The notes under the pieces are model-generated. The model was not told where the DNA came from. It worked only from the letters and a program-made list of their open reading frames with translations, and made no database searches. Shown in pieces: positions 34,001 to 42,638 of a stretch of DNA of 64,000 bases. The position numbers and the translations under genes were made by a program. This DNA comes from Zymoseptoria tritici IPO323 (lineage: Eukaryota; Ascomycota; Dothideomycetes; Mycosphaerellales; Mycosphaerellaceae). How positions within the stretch are numbered: the stretch's first letter is position 1; every line of letters begins with the position of its first letter. Location: assembly GCF_000219625.1 (NCBI RefSeq), contig NC_018218.1, positions 2,356,001-2,420,000 on the forward strand, read 5' to 3'.

Positions 34001-34470
34001 GAAACCTGGCGGGAGAGCGGCGATCCACGTCGTGAGGAGTCTCCGGACACGCGATCGGCAGCCGTCTTCGCCTTCTCCACCTGAACCTGCGGCACATTTC
34101 TCCTCACGGCGCTGTCGTTGAGTTCCTTCTTGTGAAAGTGCCCGTTGGCAAACGCCGAGTCGAGCAAGAACCCTCCCGACTTCATCAGTCGCTTAGGCGT
34201 ACTTTTGACGGTGCCATTCCTGCCCTCTGACGCCGGGAGTGGTAGCTCCGACGACCCAGCCCGCTTGCCATTGTAACTGCTTCGACTTGCCACGCTGGTA
34301 TTGTCGCTGTCACTGGGACTCTTGCTGCTCCTACTGCGTCTCCACCTGGGAATTCGAGACTCGACGGGCTGTGGATTTCGAGGCGTGAAGCTCACGTCGG
34401 CTGCGGCGGTGGACGGTCGGGACCCGGACGGTAAAGCGAGGGAAGACGATGAAGGTCCATTGCTCGACAT
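31009..34470 (-). CDS. Large disordered protein with C-terminal membrane anchor (possibly Mtc4-like)
   Basis: A single exon of 1153 residues. Most of it is Ser/Arg/Asp-rich low complexity with many phospho-type sites. Conserved-looking islands are DKARRYFELASEHRRLLEHL (about 270-290), DRIKAWINNVETAS, and ENGWTIEPAELLADTYWLEKR followed by CIEDRHGNKLFPNLARASVD. After that come more disorder and a helical region (VTARDIARIRALLLATGIKA, then TTLGNFEKTVQHFQSTTAKD). The end has a hydrophobic anchor (LVLGIMWWLWFLVVLF) with a basic tail, so it probably sits in a membrane facing the cytosol. It resembles fungal proteins annotated maintenance of telomere capping protein 4, but this is from memory and tentative. 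The last hydrophobic residues end exactly at the stop. Confidence 0.7.
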   Translation of the reverse strand: MSSNGPSSSSLALPSGSRPSTAAADVSFTPRNPQPVESRIPRWRRSRSSKSPSDSDNTSVASRSSYNGKRAGSSELPLPASEGRNGTVKSTPKRLMKSGGFLLDSAFANGHFHKKELNDSAVRRNVPQVQVEKAKTAADRVSGDSSRRGSPLSRQVSNDDSTGYSGRSYASPSPSMDPAQLVQMALSLSESRKRHVSSTLPVPISPAGTRRVVSDRPFNKRSSLLSDGVAHISPESPRSSGQYGSEIVNDGAELVSFNFSPATLSRADKARRYFELASEHRRLLEHLPPLKSDRHAHGNYTLQANSSPGSAHYDLTRVPSHINAQRGLGRSYNPLQSLRNRRLRNRERRSLPAPPDTWQQTDRIKAWINNVETASKDPAFRPGGDHVRLPSFPGELRGQDQVQANPSARHRRTDTVTSVITRPENGWTIEPAELLADTYWLEKRGNKACIEDRHGNKLFPNLARASVDLPRRSKEYHGKDTDPEHDATSDKYSLKDETEDENRTKLRRRDLLPIPGLRRKNHASRSASVESGSSDEGRGPAHRYGDARSGGENTGPLERHMRDMMVKEANGELSSPETHVSDHWDTQRKQIPGGSGSIGRAQRESVSSMGGRLSTDFTAYRRVRSADGRAGSVGHRNESEEKVFGGPLPAKASGSAQPATLQHAPSTSRRTEDTDQELRSKDQNHVERHDFAETFDTPLYPVVSGEPASIKARASLEIPRAPRITRHKTSDSFGSGLRRSDTSGTIGDKSTKDGKRRFFKAGRIGEIVRTEGSRIGDRLRSGRDRSGEVAADSSKAHSDSDAEEDRQDNYDSEVSPRASLDQSRPKAKYHTSGLPSFKSPSARGREHNMAESTASDDSDTVNRQRTRKRADRSASPTLPTINLPNDNTTANMETPAERMNYSMKSASQQHLSFGALPAIRTGDRRGALVTAHGGRRHWSISDPTHQQKPRVLEKVTARDIARIRALLLATGIKAHEIHQQADDVNDKRSGLILKVSELTGDKMTNVTRKEECLVAGRLLSDDISTTLGNFEKTVQHFQSTTAKDLSAQLDELSHRVSDQLTKLVHETSDEADAFNVELTTKQPQEVKRVDEAVDEMLRQRRRQFRLLRRTGFKLLEWLVLGIMWWLWFLVVLFNMVKKVVMGGVRAVRWLVWF

Positions 34471-35242
34471 GACCTGCCTGTGCGGTAACGCTGCACGGGC
34501 TATCGAGAGGGGGATGCGCTGCGATCAAGACTGCTGCTGTATTCGCGCATCGTGAGGTACTTCAGCGAATCGTTCGTCATATGTTGTCAATGCGGACAAG
34601 CGAGCAGGCATTAATCATCCGTCCTGCTGAGGATGTTTTCGAAGAAGCGGTCTGGGGGGTTGAGGATGCGTATACTGGCGACGTTGACGAACTGTCACAT
34701 GTGAGCCAAGAAGCGTGGCTGATAAAAGCCTCCCCGAATGCAGAGCTTCCTGGACCAAAATTAAACATTCAGACTTCTACGCCATCGTCCTTGAGCAACG
34801 ACGAAGCGGCTATACATCTACCACCGCATCTCAGTACATCTGCCGTGCTTGATAGCAGTAGAACATCAAGGGAGTAGTGTTTTGAAGTCTACTCATCCTG
34901 CGGCACCGATCAGCTCCAAGATGCAGGCGAGACTCCTGATCCTACATTGCTTTTGATCATCTAGAGGAGCGCCTAGAAGGTCGAATATAGGTAGGTATAC
35001 CTCTGATCAACGTGAGTACCGTACCAAAATTCAGGGGCAATCTAACGGTAGGCATCAAAACTTGATGACGTTGCCTATAATATTTGATTCAATTTGGAGA
35101 CATGGGGTGCCCGAGGAGCCCGGACATCAAGGTCAATTGTCAGCACTGGACTTCGGAGCTCCCGTCCTGTCTCTCACATCTGAGCAATACCTCTGCAAGT
35201 GCCTTAATATTACAACCAACACGTCTCGAGATCCTACCCATC
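34471..35242. other. Divergent intergenic region
   Basis: 772 bases between two divergent starts. A plus-strand frame at 34581-34877 (98 codons) has no recognisable domain or leader and is not called. The PTPA frame extends upstream to 35084, but that part looks like leader. Confidence 0.4.
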
Positions 35243-36508
35243 ATGCCCACTGCTGTATCACCTCCTACCAACCCGCCCGATCTCTCCAAGAAGCTGCCGA
35301 AACTCACGCCTCGCCGACGGCCGCAGTCGGATGAGACGCCCTCGAATCCACCACCACCAACGCCTAACCTTGCGCCGCCTCCAAATCTCAAAGACCACAA
35401 TTTTACCAGACCGAGCAGACGCATTCTCTCCGAGCGCGATCACGATCTCTTCACATCATCGGCAAGCCACGACTTGATCATCAGCTTCGTCTTCCACCTC
35501 TCAGATTCGGTTCGCGACACCACCATCTCTAGCATACAAAAGTCGGAAGCAGCACGAGATCCAGCAATAGTCGCACTTCTCGCAGTGCTAGACGATGCAG
35601 ACCGTCTGGTGAAGGAGTGCCCACCCTTGGATACAGGATCACGATTCGGCAACCCAGCTTTCCGAGACTTCCTCACAGCCGTTGACAACGCAAAACCTCA
35701 ATGGCATACACAACTCGGCGTGACAGACACTGCCGCCCAGCAAGAAATCTCCACATATCTCTCCCAGTCGTTCGGCAACGGAAGTCGCATCGATTACGGC
35801 AGCGGCCACGAACTGAACTTCCTCCTCTGGCTCCTCTGCCTTCGACAACTTTCTCTGCTCCCAACCCACCTCTTCCCGGCCCTGACTCTCCTTGTCTTTC
35901 CCAAGTACCTCTCCGTCATGCGCTCCATCCAATCAACATACTACCTCGAACCCGCCGGTTCCCATGGCGTCTGGGGTCTCGACGACTACCAGTTCCTCCC
36001 GTTCCTGTTCGGCGCCAGCCAGCTCGTGGACCACAAACATATCCGCCCGATGAGCATCCACAACGAACTCATCATCGAAGAATGCAGCAAAGACTACCTT
36101 TACCTCGACCAGATCCGCTGGGTCAACGCGACGAAAACCGTGCAGGGCTTGCGGTGGCACTCGCCGATGCTGGATGATATCTCCGCGGCGAAGGGCTGGG
36201 CGAAAGTAGAGGGCGGAATGAGGAAAATGTTCCTGGCGGAGGTGTTGGGCAAGTTACCTGTCGCGCAGCATTTCATGTTTGGCTCGATCTTGCCGGCCGC
36301 GGAGGGAATGAGTAAGGACGCGGAGGAAAAGGTGGGAGAGGACGAAGTGGGTGAGGTGGAGGTCACGGTCGATGGAATGAGGCATGTGCATAATCCAACG
36401 AGTTGGGGCGACTGTTGTGGGATCAAGGTGCCCAGTGCGGTGGGCGCGAGGCAAGAGGCGCAGAAGATGGGCCAGGGAAATGGACTGAGGAGGGTGCCGT
36501 TCGATTGA
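35243..36508 (+). CDS. PP2A phosphatase activator (PTPA/Rrd family)
   Basis: A single exon of 421 residues. After a Pro-rich N-terminus, the PTPA fold shows ILSERDHDLFTSSASHDLII, FGNPAFRDFL, RIDYGSGHELNFLLWLLCL, STYYLEPAGSHGVWGLDDYQ and FLPFLFGASQL, and ends NPTSWGDCCGIKVPSAVGAR. These are the ATP- and PP2A-contacting segments of the family, which helps load metal into and activate PP2A-type phosphatases and has prolyl-isomerase activity. Fungi have two paralogues (Rrd1, Rrd2); I lean to Rrd2 from the compact C-terminus, weakly. The start at 35243 (tcATGCCC) is preferred to 35084 because the upstream 53 residues are not family-like. Confidence 0.92.
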   Translation: MPTAVSPPTNPPDLSKKLPKLTPRRRPQSDETPSNPPPPTPNLAPPPNLKDHNFTRPSRRILSERDHDLFTSSASHDLIISFVFHLSDSVRDTTISSIQKSEAARDPAIVALLAVLDDADRLVKECPPLDTGSRFGNPAFRDFLTAVDNAKPQWHTQLGVTDTAAQQEISTYLSQSFGNGSRIDYGSGHELNFLLWLLCLRQLSLLPTHLFPALTLLVFPKYLSVMRSIQSTYYLEPAGSHGVWGLDDYQFLPFLFGASQLVDHKHIRPMSIHNELIIEECSKDYLYLDQIRWVNATKTVQGLRWHSPMLDDISAAKGWAKVEGGMRKMFLAEVLGKLPVAQHFMFGSILPAAEGMSKDAEEKVGEDEVGEVEVTVDGMRHVHNPTSWGDCCGIKVPSAVGARQEAQKMGQGNGLRRVPFD

Positions 36509-36821
36509 TGCCGACGAAAACACGATGCAATTGACGTGGCTAATGATAACGACATGAACTCGTCTCCGGCTGTTTTCCGGGCTATCTACCATGTGCTGCA
36601 TGATCACACACGAACTCCTGAACGCCTCTATCCGTATCGCTACATCGTGATAGATTGGCCTGTTCTCTGTTGACCGGCCTGCAACTCGATGCTCGACTCC
36701 AATCCAGCTCTCCTCTCTCGAGCTGTTTCTGTTCACTGACTGGCATTCCATGCTATGGTCCATGCTGTTGACCAGATCTCGGCAAGTTCTCTCCTGTATG
36801 TTCCCGCCAAATCCGACCCCC
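36509..36821. other. Convergent intergenic spacer
   Basis: 313 bases between converging PTPA and lipase genes. No feature is recognised. Confidence 0.4.
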
Positions 36822-38200
36822 TTAAATCTCGAATTTGCCCGCCCAATGCTCACTAATCACCTTTCCCTCGTCAAAGCTCGCCTTGTTGATCCGCACCACA
36901 ATCGCCGCATGCGTATGTCGATGTTTCTGGATGTGCACCGGATATTTAACGAAGCCCACCGAGTCTAAGACATCGATCATTTCGAATTGCTCTTTCGTCA
37001 ATGCGAGGAGCGGGAAATCGGTTTCCTTCTTCGAGCTTTCCCGACGGGCAAGCTCGGCATCTTTCGTGTCTTCCGAACTTGAGCGTGAACTTTCCCGTGC
37101 GGACTCGGGAGGTGGTGTGGGAAGATAGTCCTCTGCTTGCGATGTGGCCGCGCGCTCGTATGTCCTGTCCTGCACGGCTTGCGCCTGTTCGAAGAGTTTC
37201 GCGCGATAACGGTCCAGACTGAACGCCCCGCCAGATTCGTGGTGGCGAATTCGTTGTGCGGATTGGTATGTTTGATAGCCGGAGTTGATCATGAAGACGG
37301 GCAGTGCGAGGGGTATGGCGACGATGATGAACATGTAAAAGGGGAGGTTGGAGAACGTTTTCCTATCGATGAGTTGGAAGCGGTTGTAGAGGGACGAGTC
37401 TTCGGGTTTAGAGAGTCGGGGCGAGACGTAGTGCGAGGGATCGAGGATGACTTCGCCTGGGGCCGGTTGGTCTTTTAGGTAATGTACCTGGATCTTGTCG
37501 AGAGCGACGAAGGGATCGGTGCGGCTGAAGAGCGCGGTGTAGAATGGCACGCTGCGGTCGTTGAGCGTATTGGCGTAGACCCATTTGTGCTTGAACATGC
37601 GGAGACCTTTGATAAAGACTTTGTCCGGGTCGGCCATGATAGAGAGCAGCGGTTTGCCCGTGTCTCGAAATGTGTCGATCAGAAACATCTGCTGGCCGGA
37701 TGTGCTCAACACCCTCGCGCCCATATAATTCCACAACTCGGATCGTATCCCGCCTTTATGTGCTCGGATTCCAATGTGTGGTGAAGCGAATGTTGAGAAG
37801 TTCATCGGTTGTATCCTGTCGAACAGTCCGCTATTGTACATCAAACCGATGGCATAGCGGGATATGAGGCCACCCAGCGAGTAGCCTGTAATGCTGATCT
37901 TCTTGATCGTGGTTCCGTTCTCCTCCAGTTCTGCAATCTTTTCCTCGACCTCGTTCGCTATGCGTTCGCCTCCTACTTCGATCCCGTCGTATGTGTGGTT
38001 GTTGGAGTTGGACTTCGCTACGAGAATGTGGAGGCGATCGGCCGAGTGTCGTTTTTGGAGGGTTTCTTGCAGGTGCTTCAAGTGGCTCGGATTCCCCCAG
38101 AATCTGTAAGCGTCAGTCAGTGACAGTTCCTAGATAGTGCTGGTGGACTGCTTTGAACGTACCCATGCACGAGGACCGCGAGATGGTCCGCCGTAGCCAT
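36822..38200 (-). CDS. DUF676 lipase/phospholipase (Lpl1/Rog1-like)
   Basis: Two exons, complement(36822..38103, 38163..38200), encode 439 residues. The tiny first exon (MATADHLAVLVHG) joins through a 59-nt intron (GTACGT..ACAG) to FWGNPSHLKHL, restoring the oxyanion motif VHGFWG. The nucleophile elbow GYSLGG places Ser88. Family segments include TFASPHIGIRAH and KWVYANTLNDRSVPFYTALF. A single hydrophobic segment (FYMFIIVAIPLALPVFMI) and a Ser/Glu-rich insertion follow. Yeast Lpl1 is a lipid-droplet phospholipase and Rog1 a monoglyceride lipase; which activity applies here is not decided. The gene ends 250 bases before the transposon island. Confidence 0.9.
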
Positions 38201-38450
38201 GGTGGTGGACGGACGGGGCGTCGGATCAGAGAATGAATGCGCGGGTCGAAGGGCGATTGCGATCAAGGATTTGCTGTGAGAAGATGCAATAGACTGAAGT
38301 CCTGAAAGTCGAAGGCGAAGATGTATTCCATGCTGTTTCTATTGACAGAAAGTAATCTGCAGTTGTCCAACGCGCATGAAGACCGCGTCATAACGGACAA
38401 AAGACTTCCCGACCTCCGGTCCACAATCCCTGCAATGTCCGGTCTCCTAG

Positions 38451-38486
38451 GGAGCCCCAGAGTGGCCATTCGGTTCAAAGTCCGGA
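38451..38486 (+). repeat. Left terminal inverted repeat of outer element
   Basis: Matches the reverse complement of 42604-42638: 23 identical bases, then a short mismatched step (ttcaa versus aaag), then agtccgga again. Confidence 0.85.
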
Positions 38487-38539
38487 AACACTTTAGCGCA
38501 AAAGCAGAATTTCAAAAATCTTAGTTATGGACTACCTTA

Positions 38540-38569
38540 GGCCCCCGCTACTTAGCCAGTATCCACGTA
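38540..38569 (+). repeat. Left TIR of Harbinger element with TTA duplication
   Basis: The first 15 bases are identical to the inverted right end; after a 3-4 base difference agtatcnacgta matches again. The TTA just before (38537-38539) is the target duplication. Confidence 0.9.
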
Positions 38570-38697
38570 TCCGTATCTAAGGATACCGCCGAGAAGATTC
38601 TTCACCGGATTCTGTAGTAGATTCTTCGTATAAGTAGCCGTCTAGTATCCGAGGTAGACTATAAATAAGCTCTATTAGCGTGCTAAGGATATAGCTC

Positions 38698-40032
38698 GTG
38701 TCGTCGACGCGAGGGCTCTACGTTATTATATACCCTTATTCTTACTCTTGCTCCTACTCTTACCGCGCTATAGCTAATACCGAGTTCGATTCGATCGCTA
38801 TATTCGTCGCTATCGCCGCTACTACCGCCGTAACAGCCGTATTGCCTCTTATTAGGGGTCCTATAAAGAAGGAGCGATAGTACCGGCTACTAGGAGTGCC
38901 GACTACATTACTAGATCCGAAGAAGGGTTAGAAGGAGGCTCGAATATCTCTATATAGTATAGACGACTACTACTATAGCGAGACGCGTTTAAAGTAGCCG
39001 GTGCTGTCGGCATTAATTAATAAGATTAACGTAAGAGGTAGATTAATAGAGCGAGATCCGGGGGTGCGAGTAGAAGAGTAGGTCGTAATCTTCCTCGATT
39101 ACGTAGCGTACAACCTCTCGAAGAAGTCGCTAAGAAATAAGTATTAGTATTTACCGCTTACGTTTATACGGATTATTAACCGTATAAGCATAGCGCTCTG
39201 TCGCATAGGGAAGGACTTTATAAAGTTACTACGCCCTTAGGGCACGCTCTATAATAAGCTAAAGGATCGGAAGTTTCGTCGCTTTAAGGATATACTCGGA
39301 GCTATCGATAGCACCTACATCTACGCCGCGATTACTAAGGAGCATTAGAGCGCGTAGAGGTGTTAGAAGAACTTTATTATATAGAATGTAATAGCCGCGT
39401 ATAACCTTAACTACCGCTTCCCATATACGTTAGTTAGATTCGAAGGGTTAGCGAACGACGGAATAGTACTTAACGGTACATACCGTAATAGTTTCGTAGT
39501 GCCGGAGGGTCGCTATTATCTCGTAGATAGTAGGTACTTAGCAATAGACCGAAGGATCCTCGTACCTTATTAGAAGACGCGATACTATCTACGTAAGTAG
39601 GCGGTTGCTAAGATAAGGCCGGCTACTAAAGAGGAGTTGTTTAATCTGCGCTACGCGTAGCTAAGGAACTACATTAAGCGCATCTTTAGCATCGTAAAGA
39701 AGCGCTTCGAGGTTATTACCTACGGACCGAGAGCTAACACTAGTTTCCTACGGCAGAAGCGTATAGTTATAGCCTATTTTGTCCTTTATAACTTTATCCT
39801 AGATTATAGCGCGTAGCCTCTTTCTCTCGAGCCCTATCTCCTTCGTAACGAGACCGGTATAATCGGCAATCTAGAGGGTCGAACAGCGGACGACGAGGAC
39901 GATAAAGAGGATAATAAATAGCTAGCGTTTCGTAATTAGTTAGCGGAAGAGATATAGTTAGATTACGAGGAGAATCTTAAGTAGGAAGGAAGATTAGTCG
40001 CGGTAAAGCTAGAAGTTAATAAAGAAAGCTAA
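38698..40032 (+). pseudogene. Harbinger DDE transposase, RIP-killed
   Basis: One uninterrupted frame of 445 codons can be read from GTG at 38698 to TAA at 40030-40032 with no indel. It contains 18 internal stops, all TAG, as expected from CAG-to-TAG change. Nuclease-fold landmarks of the DDE_Tnp_4/HARBI1 family are clear: AIDSTYIYAAITKEH (first Asp codon 39307), YRFPYTLVRFEGLANDGIVL, YYLVDSRYLAIDRRILVPY (second Asp codon 39526) and NYIKRIFSIVKKRF. In that last motif the catalytic Glu is now Lys (39676-39678), again a TG-to-TA type change. The true start codon is uncertain. The gene cannot make an active transposase. Confidence 0.9.
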
Positions 40033-40807
40033 TTAATTATATTGTATTTTAAAGAGAGATCGTATAATAGCCTTAGCGCCAAAAACGGCTAAAACCTTAC
40101 TAAAAACAGCCTTAAAAGTTATGTGCGCTATAAACGAATCTCTAGTAAAAATATATCTTCTACGTCGCTTTTCTACAGGGTAATTAAGGGGCCTTACGGT
40201 AGAGGACGAGCTAGGAGTAGACGATACGGCTGCATACTACCCCTTATTTTTAAAGCCCGCTCCTTCCTAATTAGGTAAGAAAACAGCTAAAATCTAACAA
40301 CACCCTTACTAAAATCGATAGTATATACTATGCTAGGACTTTTGTACGTATTTTAAGGTATTTCTATGCCCGCGTAGTTCTCTATTAAGAGGCAGCAGTC
40401 GATGCTTAGTTACGCACTAGATTAAATCTTCTACTAGTGTCCTCGATCCTTCTACCTTTAACAAACCCTCTACTAACGCTATACTACTAACTACTACTAA
40501 CTACACTACTACTAGTATAGCTATGCTAATAATTTATAGACTACGGAGTTATTAGCATTATTCGCTGCTGCCGCCGAGCCCTTATCTACGCTAACTAAAG
40601 GCCTACAAACCTCTTAAATTAAGCCGGTTTTAAGAGCATTCTAGCGGCGATATTAGCTATATAATCTACTCTATACAGATTCGACAACACCTCGCACTTC
40701 TCCTCGAACGCTACCTCCTTTAGGAACTCCTCGTCTATTATCCTCTTACTAATTAACTCTATTACTAATTTAGGCGTACGCTCGACGACTAGTAGAGGAA
40801 GTGTAGC

Positions 40808-41644
40808 CTACGCTACCCGCGCTTCTATGCTTCTCGTAAGGGCGGTAAGGCTCTTAGCGAACGGCTTTATTCTAGTACTAATTGTCTTCTTATAGAGACG
40901 CTCCTTAGGATCTACCGCGCGGTATATACGCTTCTTCGCCTTCTTGTTTACGATAGTAGCCTCCTTCGCAGCCTTATAAGCCTTCTTATGCCGCTTCGCT
41001 AATACGAACTGCCGCTTAGTCTCCGATAACTTATCGAGGTTATAGTCCGTCGCTAGCCCCTTATCCTTATCCTTATCCTTATCGTCCGATAATACGTCTA
41101 CTATCGCCGCATCCCTAAGAGTATCCATAGTCTCTACTAGCTCGCTAGTCGCAACATCCTTACCGATAAGCTCCTTAAACTACTCCTTAAATTAAGGGAG
41201 TTTATCGGAAATAAACTTAGCACACTCTAGATAATTTAAGTAGTACGCTTCCTTAATATCCGGCTTAGCGCGAGGTAGAATGCTATTCTATCTACTAACA
41301 TAGTTTGTATAGATTATCTACTACTTCTACTTCCCCTTAAGCTTCTGCTACTTGCTCTTTAATAACTTGCCCTTAAACCTAATCTTAAAGTAATTAGTTA
41401 TAATGCCGGCTACTTTATTAAGGGTTTAAATAGTATAGTTCTTACTATCGGTCTATACGCTCTTACGCTCTTTAAACAACTCTAGCATAAACTTAATCTA
41501 ATAATCCTTATATAGTACTAGCTTAGGGTATTCGTCTTATTGCGCCTTCTTCGCCGCCGCCGCCGCCTTCTTCGCCTTCTTCGCCGCCTTAACCGGATTA
41601 TCCTTCTTCTTCGTAGTAGCCCTCTTACGCTTCTTCTACGCTAA
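40808..41644 (-). pseudogene. Harbinger accessory Myb/SANT-like protein, RIP-killed
   Basis: A single minus-strand frame runs about 279 codons to a stop at 40808 with no indel but several RIP-type stops. It begins in a very basic Lys/Ala run (nuclear-localisation-like), then a trihelix/Myb-like stretch (FMLELFKERKSV, TLNKVAGIITNYFKIRFKGK), then the part DIKEAYYLNYLECAKFISDK. The last 106 codons (from ATG 41128) remain open and include a DK repeat from a ttatcc microsatellite (about 41060-41090) and a Lys-rich C-terminus. In this superfamily such a protein binds the ends and helps the transposase enter the nucleus. Family assignment rests on position and composition more than on motif strength. 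Confidence 0.68.
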
Positions 41645-42052
41645 TAGACCTAGTGTTAGTAGTGCTATAGTTAGAGGTGTTAGCGTAATTAGTAGGGTCT
41701 TAATAAACGAGCTAGATATATACGAATATAAGAGCTAGTACTATATAACAACGATACGATCTACGACGCGTAAACGCGCTCCCGGCTAAACAACGCGATC
41801 CGCGAGATTACTACTAAGGTTTAGTAGTAGAAAGGCAAATAAGGGTACACGGACAGGTGCAAGATTACCTCGCGAGGAGGTCGGACAGATTCTCTAGTAT
41901 CTTCGTATATACCTGCCCCTTATAGTAATCCAATACACTTCTTAGGATACTAGATACTTAATAGCGGATACTTATACTAAAAGCGTATCCTTAAGTAGCC
42001 GCCGCGTATACTAGAGCTAACGACGACAGGATCTCGGATACTCGACAGAATC

Positions 42053-42083
42053 TACGTAGATACTAGTATAAGTAGCGGGGGCC
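42053..42083 (-). repeat. Right TIR of Harbinger element with TTA duplication
   Basis: Inverted partner of 38540-38569, followed by the second TTA at 42084-42086. Confidence 0.9.
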
Positions 42084-42603
42084 TTAGAAGGCCTACGAGT
42101 ACGAATATACCGCGAACACTACTAAGGACGACTCGTCTAATTTCTTAAAAATCTTCCGTACGGATTTAGTAGAACTCTTAGTATATTTTTACTTTACTTT
42201 TATCTCTGTTAGCTAATGTCCTACCTTTGCTACCTATTCGTATTATATCTCGTACGCTTCCGACAATAGATCTAAGCCGGAGTACCTTCGAAAGCCTTTT
42301 CTCTACGCTTATATAAGCCTAAAGTATAAGCAAATTAGCTTTATCTACCTACGAGATCGATACCTCTGTTCTAAGCCTTAGGCTACTAAACGCCGGTACA
42401 GTTTAGTTTGCGTAGAAGTACGAAGGTAGCGAGAGTCCTATAGTCCTTTATTTACCTTATAGCCCTTCCTCGAGTTCGTAGTAACGGTAATAGAAATTCT
42501 ACGAGGCCGTTCGGAGTGTTTTCGTAGTATATTCGTGCTCGCAAGGCTTCTCTATTTAGTGTTATAAGCTAAAGCTGATTTTTGTTTTCGAGCTAACGCG
42601 ATT

Positions 42604-42638
42604 TCCGGACTCTTTCCGAATGGCCACTCTGGGGCTCC
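42604..42638 (-). repeat. Right terminal inverted repeat of outer element
   Basis: Inverted partner of 38451-38486. Normal host-like sequence resumes directly after it. Confidence 0.85.

Larger units (their letters stand above)
38540..42083 (+). mobile_element. PIF/Harbinger DNA transposon, RIP-inactivated
   Basis: A 3544-base element with ggcccccgctactta at its left end (38540) and the exact inverted copy at its right end (42083). Inner parts of the repeats also match (agtatc(c/t)acgta). It is flanked on both sides by TTA (38537-38539 and 42084-42086), the classic 3-base PIF/Harbinger target duplication. It carries the two genes expected of the superfamily, a DDE transposase (plus strand) and a Myb/SANT-like protein (minus strand), in convergent orientation. 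The whole element is almost free of CA and TG dinucleotides and full of TA, the RIP signature of Pezizomycotina. It is inserted inside the outer element. Confidence 0.93.
38451..42638. mobile_element. Outer DNA transposon remnant with 36-bp terminal inverted repeats
   Basis: The ends are inverted copies. Left 38451 starts ggagccccagagtggccatt; the reverse complement of the right end (from 42638) starts with the same 23 bases through cgg, then both carry agtccgga. Without the inner Harbinger copy the element would be about 640 bases (38451-38536 plus 42084-42638). The right arm is CpA-depleted and TpA-rich, as in RIP. Flanks (ggtctcctag on the left, gtctctccac on the right) share only gtctc imperfectly, so no target duplication is claimed. 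A CAGAGTGG-type end would suit hAT elements, but the superfamily is unresolved. It may be a MITE or a decayed larger element. Confidence 0.72.
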
